In this document: piece by piece, positions 12,501 to 21,680 of the stretch
Layout: every line of letters begins with the position of its first letter
Position numbering within the stretch: the first letter of the stretch is position 1
NCBI GenBank assembly: GCA_037976565.1
Contig: CP137683.1
Location: 2,737,111 to 2,801,110 of the forward strand
Reading direction: 5' to 3'
Origin: Mesocentrotus franciscanus
Lineage: Eukaryota > Echinodermata > Echinoidea > Camarodonta > Strongylocentrotidae
Length of the DNA: 64,000 nt
Notes under the pieces: generated by a model
Told to the model about the DNA's origin: nothing
The model's database searches: none
The model's input: the letters and a program-made list of their open reading frames with translations, nothing else
Program-made: the position numbers and the translations under genes

Positions 12501-12751
12501 CATCCCGCATCATGCACCATGATGATCACAGTTTCACTGCTTTTGAATTTCGGCTACCTACCTAGAGAAATCACGGCCAAATTCCATGCTGAAAACATCC
12601 ACTTCATCCCCGATGATTCCCTGTTGCCTCCATTTTCCTTCCTAGATCTAAGCTTTTTATTTGTAGACGTTTTCTTGCCATCTAATCGTCCATTTTTAGT
12701 TCCCATGGTCGTCGTCTGCTCGACCGTTCTTCTCTTCACAGCACCGGCCAT
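489..12751 (-). CDS. DPY19L1: DPY19-like C-mannosyltransferase, N-terminal 12 exons (gene continues past the left edge)
   Basis: Spliced gene with exons 12751-12562, 10036-10012, 9306-9219, 8194-8057, 7269-7149, 6451-6300, 5143-5052, 4600-4501, 2827-2750, 2255-2169, 1539-1483 and 569-489. All introns are GT-AG. Exon lengths sum to 1209 nt, exactly 403 codons with no stop. The family consists of multi-pass ER GT-C enzymes that attach mannose from dolichol-phosphate-mannose to tryptophan of WxxW motifs in secreted proteins (known for C. elegans DPY-19 and human DPY19L1/L3). Diagnostic stretches are [18 protein letters not shown] at about residues 92-109, [11 protein letters not shown] (about 137-147), [18 protein letters not shown] followed by [17 protein letters not shown], and [15 protein letters not shown]. 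These fit the DPY19L1/L2 branch better than L3 or L4 from memory of the family. The C-terminal third or more lies outside the window. The start is an ATG in a good context (ACAATGG) opening a basic cytosolic N-terminus before the first membrane segment. Confidence 0.93.
570..2168. other. DPY19L introns 10 and 11: DR1 motif and possible LINE/SINE tail
   Basis: Contains exon 11 (1483-1539). A TGACCTTTGACC site, a perfect DR1, lies near 762. The segment about 1900-2110 ends with a GC-richer block and then AAATAAATAAATT-type repeats, which looks like the 3' tail of a plus-strand retroposon, but no family could be assigned. Confidence 0.35.
1483..1539 (-). CDS. DPY19L1: DPY19L exon 11 (57 nt)
   Basis: Nineteen codons, phase 0: [19 protein letters not shown]. 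Position and pattern match the short cytosolic segment after the LTVW helix. Acceptor ccaaacag, donor TGG|gtgagt. Confidence 0.82.
2169..2255 (-). CDS. DPY19L1: DPY19L exon 10
   Basis: Twenty-nine codons, phase 0: [20 protein letters not shown] then FAACLLTVW. The LMFGN.MLLTS pattern is conserved in the family. Acceptor catttag, donor TGG|gtaagt. Confidence 0.92.
2750..2827 (-). CDS. DPY19L1: DPY19L exon 9
   Basis: Twenty-six codons, phase 0 at both ends: [20 protein letters not shown] then ILQGQS. It aligns with the helix following LLTQ in the family. Acceptor ctctgcccag, donor AGT|gtaagt. Confidence 0.92.
2828..3860. other. DPY19L intron 8, left part: short direct repeats and purine tract
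   Basis: Near 3040-3215 there are short direct repeats of CTGTCTACAAAGACCAC and the related end AGACAGGTTTGACTGTA. These suggest a small inverted-repeat element bounded by ACAGTCAAACCTG and its complement (3049-3061 and about 3209-3221). A GA-rich, then CA-rich simple-sequence tract occupies about 3560-3796. The ORFs over that tract are simple-sequence artefacts. Confidence 0.5.
3895..4450. repeat. Decayed tandem copies of the DPY19L exon 8 3' end within intron 8
   Basis: Three degenerate units, about 3950-4040, 4112-4215 and 4318-4442, contain on the minus strand a block resembling exon 8 from ATGCTGCCATGG through the donor and into the intron (CATCTGTTTTAATCATTC in the true exon). All copies share an extra T in TTTTGCTC or TTTTGCTTAG that breaks the reading frame, so they share a decayed ancestor. 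Between copies are AAGGTCAAAGGTCACTCAG blocks, one of them duplicated in tandem (4247-4310). The match is by eye, roughly 75-80 percent in the best copy. Confidence 0.7.
4501..4600 (-). CDS. DPY19L1: DPY19L exon 8
   Basis: One base plus 33 codons ending [16 protein letters not shown], a hallmark DPY19L membrane motif. Acceptor tatttccag, donor ACAA|gtaagc. The 3' half of this exon and its donor region are echoed by degenerate tandem copies in the adjacent intron (about 3900-4450). Confidence 0.96.
5052..5143 (-). CDS. DPY19L1: DPY19L exon 7
   Basis: Encodes [18 protein letters not shown] then [13 protein letters not shown]. The [12 protein letters not shown] motif is near-invariant in DPY19L1/L2-type proteins. 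Acceptor acaacag, donor CTCAG|gttagt; ends with two bases of an Arg codon completed by exon 8. Confidence 0.95.
5461..6043. mobile_element. hAT-type MITE, 583 bp, with 8-bp target duplication
   Basis: The ends are TAAGGCTGCG and, on the other strand, TAGGGCTGTG. Subterminal runs of GAATACTCGAATACTCG occur on both arms in inverted orientation. The flanks carry the 8-bp direct repeat ATAGAGAA at 5453-5460 and 6044-6051. An 8-bp duplication is typical of hAT transposition. No transposase is present; the open frames inside are not coding. It lies in DPY19L intron 6. Confidence 0.85.
6300..6451 (-). CDS. DPY19L1: DPY19L exon 6 (transmembrane)
   Basis: Two bases plus 50 codons. [18 protein letters not shown] and a hydrophobic run are followed by [18 protein letters not shown] and HGE, covering membrane helices and the conserved NHGE end. 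Acceptor attctcag, donor GAG|gtagga. Confidence 0.94.
6560..7100 (-). mobile_element. tRNA-derived SINE interrupted by the MITE
   Basis: Minus strand from about 7095: TAGTCAAGTGGTTTCATAAC (A-box-like), GGACATGGGTTCTAACG (B-box-like), then CCTTGAGCAAGGCA and CTCTTCATCCAGG. The body resumes beyond the MITE as CCAGGTGTTATCG. The layout parallels the better preserved SINE at 22628-22914. The outer limits are approximate. Confidence 0.5.
6653..6971. mobile_element. MITE with GGGGTGTTTCATAAAG-type ends, about 319 bp
   Basis: Left end GGGGTGTTTTATAAAGCTG; right end complement GGGGTGTTTCATAAAGCTG. Inverted homology extends through TTACGCATGA, about 40 bp. Flanking CCTG occurs on both sides (6649-6652 and 6972-6975). 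It splits a tRNA-derived SINE on the minus strand. Confidence 0.8.
7149..7269 (-). CDS. DPY19L1: DPY19L exon 5
   Basis: Forty codons plus one base. [13 protein letters not shown] leads to [19 protein letters not shown], the Cys-containing luminal loop typical of DPY19L1/L2. Acceptor ctttcag, donor GAAG|gtaaga. Confidence 0.93.
7749..7990. mobile_element. Inverted-repeat MITE, about 242 bp
   Basis: The left end CAATAGACCGGTCTACTA continues into ACATATTCAAATGTATG. The right end is its imperfect complement (CATTTGAATATGTTAGTAAA then GGTCTATTG). Arms are about 45 bp. GGTT flanks both sides, a candidate 4-bp duplication. It lies in DPY19L intron 4. Confidence 0.65.
8057..8194 (-). CDS. DPY19L1: DPY19L exon 4
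   Basis: Exactly 46 codons, phase 0 at both ends: [15 protein letters not shown], then MNDNVTEYP and [12 protein letters not shown]. This is a highly diagnostic DPY19L luminal-loop segment. Acceptor tttcag|GGG, donor GAG|gtgagg. The NVT triplet is a possible N-glycosylation sequon. Confidence 0.95.
8195..9218. other. DPY19L intron 3, with unassigned GC-richer block
   Basis: The segment about 8390-8660 is less AT-rich than its surroundings and may be a fragment of a retroelement. No protein, terminal repeat or known family could be recognised. The rest is AT-rich with no feature. Confidence 0.3.
9219..9306 (-). CDS. DPY19L1: DPY19L exon 3 (first luminal loop)
   Basis: Encodes [18 protein letters not shown] and then [11 protein letters not shown]; donor ATG|gtgagc at 9218. 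This is one of the most conserved parts of the family, in the first luminal loop. An acidic residue of this loop acts in catalysis in characterised members, but I cannot assign which of the Glu/Asp residues seen here it corresponds to. Confidence 0.93.
9307..10011. other. DPY19L intron 2, no feature seen
   Basis: AT-rich intron between exons 3 and 2 with no recognisable repeat boundary or ORF. Confidence 0.4.
10012..10036 (-). CDS. DPY19L1: DPY19L exon 2, 25-nt microexon
   Basis: Acceptor tctcatag|CTCTG and donor CATGG|gtaagg. It completes the first membrane helix (ALMFGVLHG) and needs one base from exon 1 and one from exon 3. Both junctions are phase-compatible, and the joined sequence aligns without a gap to the family, where this helix is followed by a Trp and the [10 protein letters not shown] motif. 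Gene predictors often miss exons this small. Confidence 0.85.
10290..10419 (+). promoter_or_regulatory. Cluster of histone-type 3' stem-loops with a purine-rich downstream element
   Basis: Three hairpins with the histone mRNA geometry (6-7 bp stem, TTTC loop) lie in a row: AGTCTTTTTCAAGACT at 10332-10347, AGTCCTTTTCAGGACT at 10356-10371 and the same sequence at 10403-10418. A further hairpin with a 9-bp stem and CCTT loop lies at 10290-10311. CAAGAAAGA, the sequence known as the sea urchin histone downstream element that pairs with U7 RNA, starts 9 nt after the second hairpin (10381-10389). No histone coding sequence is nearby. The block may be a histone-derived fragment or part of a retroposon 3' UTR, since AATAAAACTGAATTGAAT follows near 10577. 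It is on the strand opposite DPY19L. Confidence 0.6.
10625..10773. repeat. Short foldback element, about 149 bp
   Basis: GTCAGTGGAGCCAGA at the left end and its complement TCTGGCTCCACTGAC at the right end, with inner inverted matches ATAGTCTC and GAACAACC. It can fold into one long imperfect hairpin. It lies in DPY19L intron 1. Confidence 0.7.
11097..11852. mobile_element. Non-autonomous DNA element with TA target duplication, 756 bp
   Basis: Terminal inverted repeats GGGTAACGCGCCCGGTATTC and, from the other end, GGGTAGCGCGCCCGGTATTC, each continuing into GGTCA. Extra internal copies of the CAGTATTCGGTCA motif occur near both ends. TA flanks both sides (11095-11096 and 11853-11854), as in Tc1/mariner-type insertions. 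No transposase is present. Confidence 0.8.
12231..12423. repeat. Foldback with interstitial telomere repeats in its loop
   Basis: Arms of about 61 bp (12231-12291 and 12364-12423) are near-perfect inverted copies, for example GGGCGAACTCGGC and GCCGAGTTCGCCC. The spacer holds about seven TTAGGG or TTAGGTT units at 12311-12354. It lies in DPY19L intron 1, about 140 bp from exon 1. Confidence 0.85.
12562..12751 (-). CDS. DPY19L1: DPY19L exon 1 (start codon, basic N-terminus, start of TM1)
   Basis: Codons 1-63 plus one base. The ATG at 12751 is followed by a Lys/Arg/Thr-rich cytosolic segment and then [13 protein letters not shown], the beginning of the first membrane helix. The donor is CTAG|gtaggt at 12561. 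The reading joins in frame to the 25-nt exon 2 and gives a continuous hydrophobic stretch. The N-terminus is not conserved in the family, so the exact start is inferred from position and from the good initiation context. Confidence 0.85.
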
Positions 12752-13080
12752 TGTAATGTGTTCGTTAGTTGTTGTTGTTGTTGTTGTTGGCGTTTAGATG
12801 GCGCTCTTCAATCTTCTCAGATTATCTGCGCCACTGCGTTCCTTCTTTGATGTTCATCTTTTCGAACTTTTTTTGACTGATTAAAATGGGTGGTCCCCCT
12901 TTCTTTTCTGACAAAACATGGGGGGGGGGGATATGATATGATGTCCCCCTAGCAAAAATCGTGGGGGGGGGGGAGGGGTCCTGACCCCCCTGCCCCCCCA
13001 ATTGGCGCCCTTGAAACACGGTAATAGTGAGCACGCGAAACGCGCTCCCTAGGGGGGTGGGTGCAGGTAGGGGGAGTTCT
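12752..13080. other. Upstream region of DPY19L with G and C runs
   Basis: This is the sequence directly 5' of the DPY19L start codon (minus strand) and so contains or adjoins its promoter. A TTGTTG repeat lies at 12767-12788. Homopolymer G and C runs lie at 12921-13000. No TATA box or other motif could be assigned. Confidence 0.4.
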
Positions 13081-13520
13081 CCCGCGCGAAGCGCAGAAGC
13101 TTTGACGTTTCATTAAATTAGTAGAGAAAGAAGACGATTCGTTGTACCGTTCTCGACTCTTAATCCTTGTCTGAATTCAGTTTCCCCTCTCCCGCGGGAA
13201 GCGCGGAAGCTTTGACGTTTCATTAAATTATTAGAGAAAGAAGACGATTCGTTGTACCGTTCTCGACTCTTAATCCTTGTCTAAATTCAGTTTTCCCCCT
13301 CCCGCGCGAAGCGCGAAAGCTTTGACGTTTCATTAAATTATTAGAGAGAGAAGACGATTCGTTGTACCGTTCTCGACTCTTAATCCTTGTCTGAATTCAC
13401 TTTTCCCCCTCCCGCGCGAAGCGCGAAAGCTTTGACGTTTCATTACATTATTAGAGAAAGAAGACGATTCGTTGTACCGTTCTCGACTCTTAATCCTTGT
13501 CTAAATTTTCAAAAATGTTT
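13081..13520. repeat. 110-bp tandem repeat, four copies
   Basis: Units start at 13081, 13191, 13301 and 13411, each beginning CCCGCGCGAAGCGC or a close variant and containing GCTTTGACGTTTCATT and GAAGACGATTCGTTGTACC. Copies differ by only a few bases, so the array is recent. The ORF at 13387-13701 overlaps the last unit and is not a gene. Confidence 0.9.
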
Positions 13521-14490
13521 CTTTGTCTGCTCCTTTTTCTTCCTACGTCCTCCTCCTTTTTCTCTCTCTCTCTCTCTCTTTTTGGTCAGCGTTTTTTTTT
13601 TTTGGGGGCACCGCCCCGCCCCTGGCTACGCGCCAGGTCAACATTTATTCCTCTGTTACCTTTGTTTTTCTAATAATGTGGAGTACATATATTGTGATTG
13701 AGATCAGGAGAGTGAGAACAGTCTGTAATTGATTGATAAAAAATATATATTTGAAGGAAGAATGGGAGTATGGGTTATAATGAAAGAGAGAAGAGGTAAG
13801 AAAGGAACAAGGGGAAAGAAAAGGACGAGCATATATATAAAAAAATATATATAAAAGACCGCTTATCCCTACCAAAACCATTGCCTATACATCACATATT
13901 TTACATTCCTTCAACCCCCTATAGGTTGTCTAAATCTTTCACGTTCTGTTTCATGTACTCTCAAATCCCCCCTCTCTCTCTCTCCTTGTTCCTCCCCCTC
14001 TCTCTCTCTCTCTCCTTCCTTGTCCCCTCTCTCGATCTCTCCTTCCTTGTCCCTTTCCACTCTCTCTCCCTCTCTCCTTTCTTGTCCCTCTCCCTTCCCC
14101 CCTCTCTCCTTCCTTGTCCCTCTCCTCTCTCTCTCTATCCCCCCCATCCCTCCCTTCCTCTCTCCCTCCTTGTCCCTCTCCCCTATCACTATTCACCTCT
14201 CTCCCCTCCCTTTATCTCTCGCTCTCTACCATTTTTTCAATTCCCTCTTTTCCATCTCTCTCTCTCTCTCCTTCCTTGTCCCTTTCCACTCTCTCTATTC
14301 CCCCTCCCTCCCTTCCTCCCCCTCTCTCTCTCTATTCCCCATCCCTCCCTTCCACTCTCTTTCCTTGTCCCTCTCCCTATCTCTATTCCCCTCTGTCCCC
14401 TCCCTTTATCTCTCGCTCTTTACCATTTTCTCAATTCCCTCTTTTCCCTTCTCTCTCTCTCTCTCTCTCTTTCTTTCTTTCCGTCTTGAC
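13521..14490. repeat. Polypyrimidine (CT) low-complexity tract
   Basis: A (CT)n and poly-T block at 13550-13605 is followed, after about 350 bp of AT-rich sequence, by a 530-bp nearly pure pyrimidine tract (13961-14490) with recurring CTCTCTCC and CTTCCTTGTCCCT. The long Ser/Leu/Pro ORFs of 133-202 residues here are translations of this tract. Confidence 0.9.
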
Positions 14491-17080
14491 TCTCCCAATC
14501 TCTCAATCCTTCTAACCTCTCTACCCTACTGTTTCATTGCATATATAAAGCTTATAATATACACATGTAATAGGAAAGGGTACTAATGGATTGCAAAACA
14601 TAGTCGGAAAAGGAGAAAGGGCGTTTACACAAGGAACTAATGAGGTACAAAGCTTAAACAGGAAAAGATCTGAAACAGAAACAAACAAAAAGGGAAAATA
14701 TTTGTACCTTTACATGGGATGCATAATGAAGGAGAATGAGTAGGTAGGCATTTAATTTTAATACATGAAAGAAAAGAAAGAAGCTTTGATGGGTTATTCT
14801 GTCAGGGTATATTCTTATGAATGAATTACATCTTCCATGCATTTAATAATTTATTCTTGACAAGTGAAATCAAATCAAATAAAATTGAGTTTAAGAGCAA
14901 AAGCAGAAAGAGAATGACGATGACTATTATGGAACATCAGAAGATATAAAAAGAGAAAATATGTGTGCATGTGACTGTATAATTCAATAAAACAAGACAG
15001 TATCCCATTCAACATCATATCACAAGTTGGAAAACAGAACACACCAAAAATGTATCTACATTACTTTTAGTATGATTATATTTCAATTTTACCATAAGAC
15101 ATATTCCATTATTCCTAATGTATACTTGAAAAATCACATATTTACAAACTTCTCTTACACATATATCAGTATAATAAGTGAGTTACTATTTACAGTAGAG
15201 CTGTTATTAGCAAGATTAACAGTCTTGAAGTTACACCACCATGAATACAAGTATAATTTACATTTTATGATAAAGTGACTAAACTAGGATGAACTAAATA
15301 AGTTGTTTAAAAACATACTATAGGTCAACATTGGTGTGACAATATAAAACAAATTTAACATCCACTCAAGAAACTATCCTTAACATGTACTACCAATTAC
15401 TAATAAACTAATGAGTTTTGTAAAAAAAAAATGTTCTCACAACGAGATGAAATTATACAGATAAAATATTCCAACAACTTTGAAATTAAGAGGGAAAAAA
15501 GAAGGTCTGAGGTCATTCGTCCAGCCAGACATACTCTATTTTTCAATGCACTGCCTTTGGGAATTCCCAATTTACTGCTATATTTTCAGATCTTTGAACA
15601 TGAACCCTATCTGTGAGTTGTAAGATCTTTGAGAAACAATTTAATCAATACACAGCAAAACTTTCCTTCTGGAAAATACAAGTATTGCCGAGAAAACATT
15701 TTTGGGGTTGTCCACTCTCATAAGTGTATAAAACATTTGAAAGCTATAGAATTAAATTAAATTGGTAGATAATGAGTAAAATGAATATTTAGTAAAAGTA
15801 AGTATTACGGTGTGTTACATGGTAATCATTGACCCGTATAATTCAACTAAAACACATAAAGTGATTGGCAACAGTGCACAATAAAGGACTTGCACGTCAT
15901 CACTGAGATTTGTTATAAGAGCCAGAAATGTGAATGTATACTTTACGTCATCATTCAAAATACAGCTGCGGTTTTGCCACATAATTATGTGAACAATGTT
16001 AAATCTGAGATGCACGGCCCTACGTGTTATCAGTGTCTATGATATGGTGTAATATTGAAGCCCTAAACAAATTGTGCTTCAAAATGATCATGAATTGCCT
16101 CAAAAAAGTAAAATCTTTGAGAGACCGGTTTTACCATACTCGTTTTCCCCAATAGACTGTAGTTTTATGAAAACCGTTAGAAAAACGCAAAATTTGGTTT
16201 CGATTTCCAATCATAAATATCTTCATAATCAGACAGGCGATCGGCTTGTAAAAGTCATGGGGTTCCTGACTGACCTAAAGGTTTATAATTATCATTGCAG
16301 CATGAGCTAAATCCAGGATTTTGCTTTCAGAATCTGAGACAAAGTTACCGGATCCCTTTAAGAGCAAGCCTTGAAATAAGCGGCCAGGAACCAGGGGCAA
16401 TTTATTTTTTAGAGTTGCCCCTGGTTCACGGGGATTTAACCAGAACCAGGGGCAATTTTCAAAAAAAAAAACAGATGACAACCAATTACACAAGTTAAAT
16501 AAGCTCAAACATACAATGTTAATTTCATAATGCGAATACGATCAATTTCAATAACTTCTTGATTGTAACAAGATCAACAGAAAAGATTATCATTACGATT
16601 AAGAATATCAACTTGGACATTAAACAGTTTTTTAATGTAACTAAAATACTAATGAGCAAATAAATAATAAATCGTCAATTTTACGAACATCGAAAGTAAG
16701 AAGGACCTGGCAAGTCTAGTATCCTTAACCGGAATCGCACTTTTAACTACATATATCATAAATGTAGAATTGTTCTTGGATCACAATGACATTTTTAAAT
16801 TTTTTTTTATTGTGGTTATTTTTATCTTGTTTTCAAATCAGGGATCTTCCCCTCTTTTACATCACTTTGCATTCTAAATTATTTAATAACAAAACAATTA
16901 AAGAGAAACACACCAAAACATGAACATGTACCTCTCAATGTTATGTAAAATACATGTTCTCCACATTCACATCTGCAGCTAGTATAGCTACATGTTTATT
17001 AGCAATAAAAAAAATGTAGAATTTGCGAACAAATTGAACCAAGTAATATTTAAACATATATAAAGAAGTCGTATTAATAC
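14491..17080. other. AT-rich intergenic DNA
   Basis: No gene recognised. The only structure seen is at 16383-16460, where AACCAGGGGCAATTT occurs twice with its complement between them, forming a small foldback. Confidence 0.5.
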
Positions 17081-17137
17081 TCATATCTCCTTTGTGAATT
17101 CGGGCCATATTGTCTGAGATTCCCCTTGACCTTGTAT
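17081..17137 (-). CDS. Candidate cytoplasmic-tail exon of the EGF/TM gene (tentative)
   Basis: Acceptor tgttgttttag|ATACAAGG on the minus strand. In the phase left by the candidate exon at 17873-17920 it reads TRSRGISDNMARIHKGDM. A weak donor A|gtatta at 17080 would keep the phase-1/phase-1 pattern of the gene; otherwise the frame runs to a stop near 16941. Support is only phase and splice motifs. Confidence 0.25.
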   Translation of the reverse strand: MQGQGESQTIWPEFTKEI

Positions 17138-17872
17138 CTAAAACAACATGTGAAAGATATTTCGATGTTCTATTCATGATTTATGATGAATTTTAGTGTA
17201 CATATATGAAAGAAATGTCATAACTGCTACACAGTGCCATATGCTAAGACAGATCCCCACACAGACACAGTAATCATGGAGATTGTGATGTTACACATAG
17301 GCATATTTAGGTTGTCAAGTGCTCATCAACGTTGTGCACCAGACTACCTTAATGGACCAAGAATGCAGGTTGGTGCATGCATGTTTTCGCCTCTCATGTT
17401 TTATTTCATTCTCCACTTAAGAAGAAGAAAAAACTTTACATCAGCTTAATATTGTTGATATTTGGTGTATAAATGTATTATCATGTAAAATCAAAGAAAT
17501 TTAATGACGCCTTTTTTGAGGGCTTACTAAAACTACATGGGCTCTATATAAAGGATATATTTGCTCAACCTGCAAATCTTTTTTCTCCTATGCATAGCGC
17601 TCTCCCTCTTTATTTTCAAGTCATATCTTAAGATTTGCCAATGCAAATATTGTAAACTTGTTTGTGAATGGTAAGTACAGAAACAATTCATCTATTGCCC
17701 GTCTCAGATATCATAAAAGAAACTTTACCTATCATTTTCTTTTCATTTCTCTCAAATCATTGAGAAGTGACATTTTTTAAAAATCTGTCTTTTGCATATT
17801 GCTTCCAATAGATTCATTAATTTGCATTTAATAAATTGACCTAATTGAATTTGAATATCCATATTTACTTAC
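17138..17872. other. AT-rich DNA, no feature seen
   Basis: Would be an intron of the EGF/TM gene if both candidate tail exons are real. Confidence 0.3.
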
Positions 17873-17920
17873 CGAAATCGTCACTGTCCAGCCAATAAAG
17901 CTTTTTACAGAGACCTACCT
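17873..17920 (-). CDS. Candidate 48-nt juxtamembrane exon of the EGF/TM gene (tentative)
   Basis: Acceptor with a pyrimidine tract ending gcacaacag, and a strong donor TTCG|gtaagtaa. It enters and leaves in phase 1, exactly as required after the transmembrane exon at 27140-27238, and reads VGLCKKLYWLDSDDF with no stop. Basic then acidic residues suit a juxtamembrane tail. No homology was recognised. Confidence 0.4.
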
Positions 17921-18359
17921 CTGTTGTGCATTTAAAAGAAAAGCAACATTTAGATCTCCATTTGATCTTATTGTGAATTAAATATTCACCTATCTTATTG
18001 TATTTTACTTAATTTCCATTTTCATATAATTTTCAGGAAAACATGGGAATATTATAACAACACCGAATACAAGAAGGTACAATAAAAGAAGCTATTAACT
18101 AATGCCTGCGGATCACAACAAAAAAGCTCTGCTCATCAGCGGATGGTACAATATATAGTATTACAGCTCTAGACAAAAAAAAATTAGACAATTCTGAGGC
18201 TAAAATGCAAACAAATACTAATGACTAATTATAGGTTTTCACAATGTGTACATCTTCAAAATAAGATTTTCTTGACTATTTAGCAAAGAAAAATTAAATC
18301 ACAGGAAATTGACTTACATTTAAAAAATCATCATTCACTGCAGTCAGTCGCGACTGTTG

Positions 18360-18403
<44 letters not shown>

Positions 18404-21400
18404 TTAAAAACTAAGCAAATTCAAGAAGTCGCAGTCGAAGTTGAGCCCAAAATGTCTGCTTAACAAACAGGAAGAAAGGGGAATTTATCGTTTTTTACCA
18501 TTTTATACGACTCTAAACCTGAGCTCTAAACAACAATAAGCTTACGATGTGCTACCAATTTTAACATTGCCGATCTCTGGAAACTTTTTGTTTTTGTTTC
18601 TTTGATTTTTACTTAATTTTGACATTTGCCGTGTTTAGCCTATTGCGCCAAAATAACTACATATAAATTTGCCTCCAGTGTAATTGTACCCAGGAATTGT
18701 ACTAATTTGTTCACATCAATATAAAATTATGTTTGATATATTTTGGAATAAAATAGTGTTAAAAATGCCACATCTGGGCCTTTAGAAAGGCCTAAAATCC
18801 ACCAGCTGAGCTTCAGGGGGCTCCGTCCCCTGCACCTCCGTTGGGGCTTTGCCCCTGGACCCCACCGTTTTCGGCTCGGTCGCTACACTCCCTCGCAGCA
18901 CAGTCAAACATATAGGTTGGCACTTCAACTAAAAACTAAAACTTCTATAAACTAATTGAGAAGGCCTGGTTCAGACCATAACATATAGCCTACAGTTGCG
19001 ATAGGGTATTTCATGAAAAGATGAGAAACAAATTGATATGTTACATCATATTAGACAGGACTCTACACTAAATTTTTTTCGGAAGGGGTCAAGATTTATC
19101 TTTTAAAAGTCTGTATGCATGAGCCCTATGTAAAAGCGTTGTAATTTTTGGGGTCCGGGCCTAGATTTTAGGCGCCCATGTGTCCCGTGTCGACCCCTGT
19201 ATAACCTATCATATAAGGGATAAAGGCCATCATGGGGTTTTCACATGACTATCCATGCAAAAAACAAACAGTAACACAACTCCAAGCAAGAAATGGTAAA
19301 CCAATGTACATGTAATGGGCATGTATTCACCTGTATATTTGACAAGAAATTTGAAGAGATAATCATGATTCATATTTCAACAGGATCATTTAAAGGTATA
19401 GACGGGTAGTGGTTAAAGTGCGGTTCAGGGGTTTTGGGTGCAAAATATCCATTCGATATTGTTTAAATATTGCCTTCAGAGGTTTAAATGGCAATAATTG
19501 AACTTAAATTCGCAAATAAGCAGAAATATATGCCCAAATGTTCAATTTTTAAATGGCTTTGCGATATCTATCCAGGCCGGATCGATATGATAATTTACCA
19601 AATATATCAATTAGTAGGCGGCTTCCCGGCAAAATTTGTATCATCACGTATTAGACAAAACATATTCTTTTACATGATTGGTATTAAGAGCTTCCACTTC
19701 ATTTTTTGAGAGGCGGTGTTTCCAAAACTGGTCTATACCTTTAATAAAATGAAAAGCAACAAATGGAGGCTAAAATCTTTTTCTATCTTTTTTAAAATCA
19801 CAATATAAATGGTGCAAATAACTTATCTCTCTACGTGTTAAGGCTATAGCTTTGCAAGTATAATCATTGACCTTATCGCATTCCCAATAAGACCTACATC
19901 ATAAATAAGACATTCAGAGTTTCATCTCAGAATTAACTGAGGTCCACATATTTAAACATGCATGGTGATATGCTTGGAAAAAATATGGAAAAAGATGTAA
20001 TTTCTATGAATATAATACACTCAGCATAAAAAGAAGGTAGAAACTCTTTATTATGCATCTATTTTTTCTCATTGTTTTCTTTGTTTTTACATAGAGTATA
20101 TTATTAATGTTATTTTCAACAAGCACTCATGTACAAGTAAGTTTCTTGTTTTGTTTTACAATTTTGATTGTAAATTATGCACAATTCAACATTATGTTGC
20201 AATGCATAATTGTTTAGTAAATAATACCATTTTCAACTGAATTGAATTGTAAAAACTGTACTCGGTGCATAGTGCAGTCTCGAGATCACCGAATGAGTGT
20301 TGAAGTAAGCAAATTATAATTTACATCAAAGTTTCTTGGAGTTTTTTTCTATCTTTTTTGTACTAACAATATAACTCAATACAAATTAACTACATTAAAG
20401 GGCAATCCACCCTTTTTAATAAGTTAATTTGTATGAAATCAGAAAAAACAAGAGAATCTGAATACCAAAAGTTTGAAATAAATTCGACCAATTATAAGAA
20501 AAATAATGATGATTGACAATATAGATCACTAAATCTGTTAGTACGAATTTGACTTTTCTAAATTATGGGGGTGAAAGTATTGATGTTTTTTAAGCAATAA
20601 CAAATTCAAACACACCAATCAATCAAGCACGGCGACTCAACATCCCAACTTTTCAACTACGTGATCTCTCAAGATAAATAAGCAAAAATATTTACGGTTC
20701 AGTGACTTAAATTTATAATTCATCAATTCAACTAGCTGGTTTCACATTTGACAAAGTGAAGATGTCTATTATAAACGAAGGAAATACCTGACTGGTCAAT
20801 AAGTTGAAGGCAATACCAAATACAAATTAATATATTCCAAAAACTGGTTCATACAATCAAAGAAAATATGTTTTGCATGAATAATAATAGGGTAAACTTT
20901 TGATTTGAGAATATATGAAATATGAATAATAGAATATCAAACTTCAATGTCTTTCCAAAACGCTGCGAAAACTTGTCGAATTTGTTGATTTTGGAGACTG
21001 TCAATGTTCTTTCTCAGAGACGCTAAAATTATCGGCGACCTACCAGGAAAAAAACATAGAGTTGAGTTACAAAGCAGCCATCAATACGCAGTAAACAAGG
21101 TTACAGGGATCCATTTCTCCTCTACATAACAGTGAAACTGCCAAGATAGCATCGGGAATTAGGTCTCGGGGAGAAATTGGTTCGAATCCCCATAGAAAAG
21201 ATGTAACCAAAATTACACACTAGGTGTAGCTGCTAATGTATCAACAGCCGGGATGCTGCTCTGCCTGTTCTGTAATACACGTAATAAAACCCACAGAACC
21301 TAAGAACCGCCCTAAAAGGGCGAGTTCTGATTTATTTTGCGTAACCATGAATAACATTTTTTACATAATGAATTACAACCGTCCGTGTCTTGGAAATATC

Positions 21401-21680
21401 TTCTTTAGAATTAACAATGTCTCAAAAATACTTTCCTTACAAATAACAGAAGGTGGAAGTAGTATCACATGAAATTAAAAAGTATATCAGTAATTTTCTG
21501 ATTTCATAAATAAATTAAGAAATCGTCAGTACAAATCCATGTGAATCTGAAATTGGCAATTTCGTCAGTGGATTGTGATGTATTCATAGACAACTCTCCC
21601 GTCGTCGTTTACAAAAATATTCTTACTTTCAGTTTATCTCCTATTAAGCGCCTTCTCCCTTGGAGCACTACTAAAAACAA
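17921..21680. other. AT-rich intergenic or intronic DNA with microsatellite and a dispersed repeat
   Basis: An (AT)n run lies at 18361-18400. A segment of about 100 bp at 18761-18863 is essentially identical to 24385-24487 and related to the GGGGC...GCCCC repeat family at 29.5 kb. A B-box-like GGTTCGAATCCCC near 21180 lacks the rest of a tRNA or SINE. An acceptor-like site at 21039 on the minus strand opens a 32-codon frame ending in a stop, but not in the phase the EGF/TM gene needs. Confidence 0.4.

Noticed and set aside
13881..14586. Long overlapping Ser/Leu/Pro ORFs of 133-202 codons
   Set aside because: Translation of a 530-bp CT tract; several frames are open at once and no domain or splice context exists.
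20941..21039. Terminal exon of the EGF/TM gene ending FAAFWKDIEV
   Set aside because: The attractive frame needs phase 2, while the TM exon leaves phase 1; without an unseen intermediate exon it cannot be joined.
21140..21230. tRNA or SINE suggested by GGTTCGAATCCCC
   Set aside because: No convincing A box or acceptor stem; an isolated B-box-like match.
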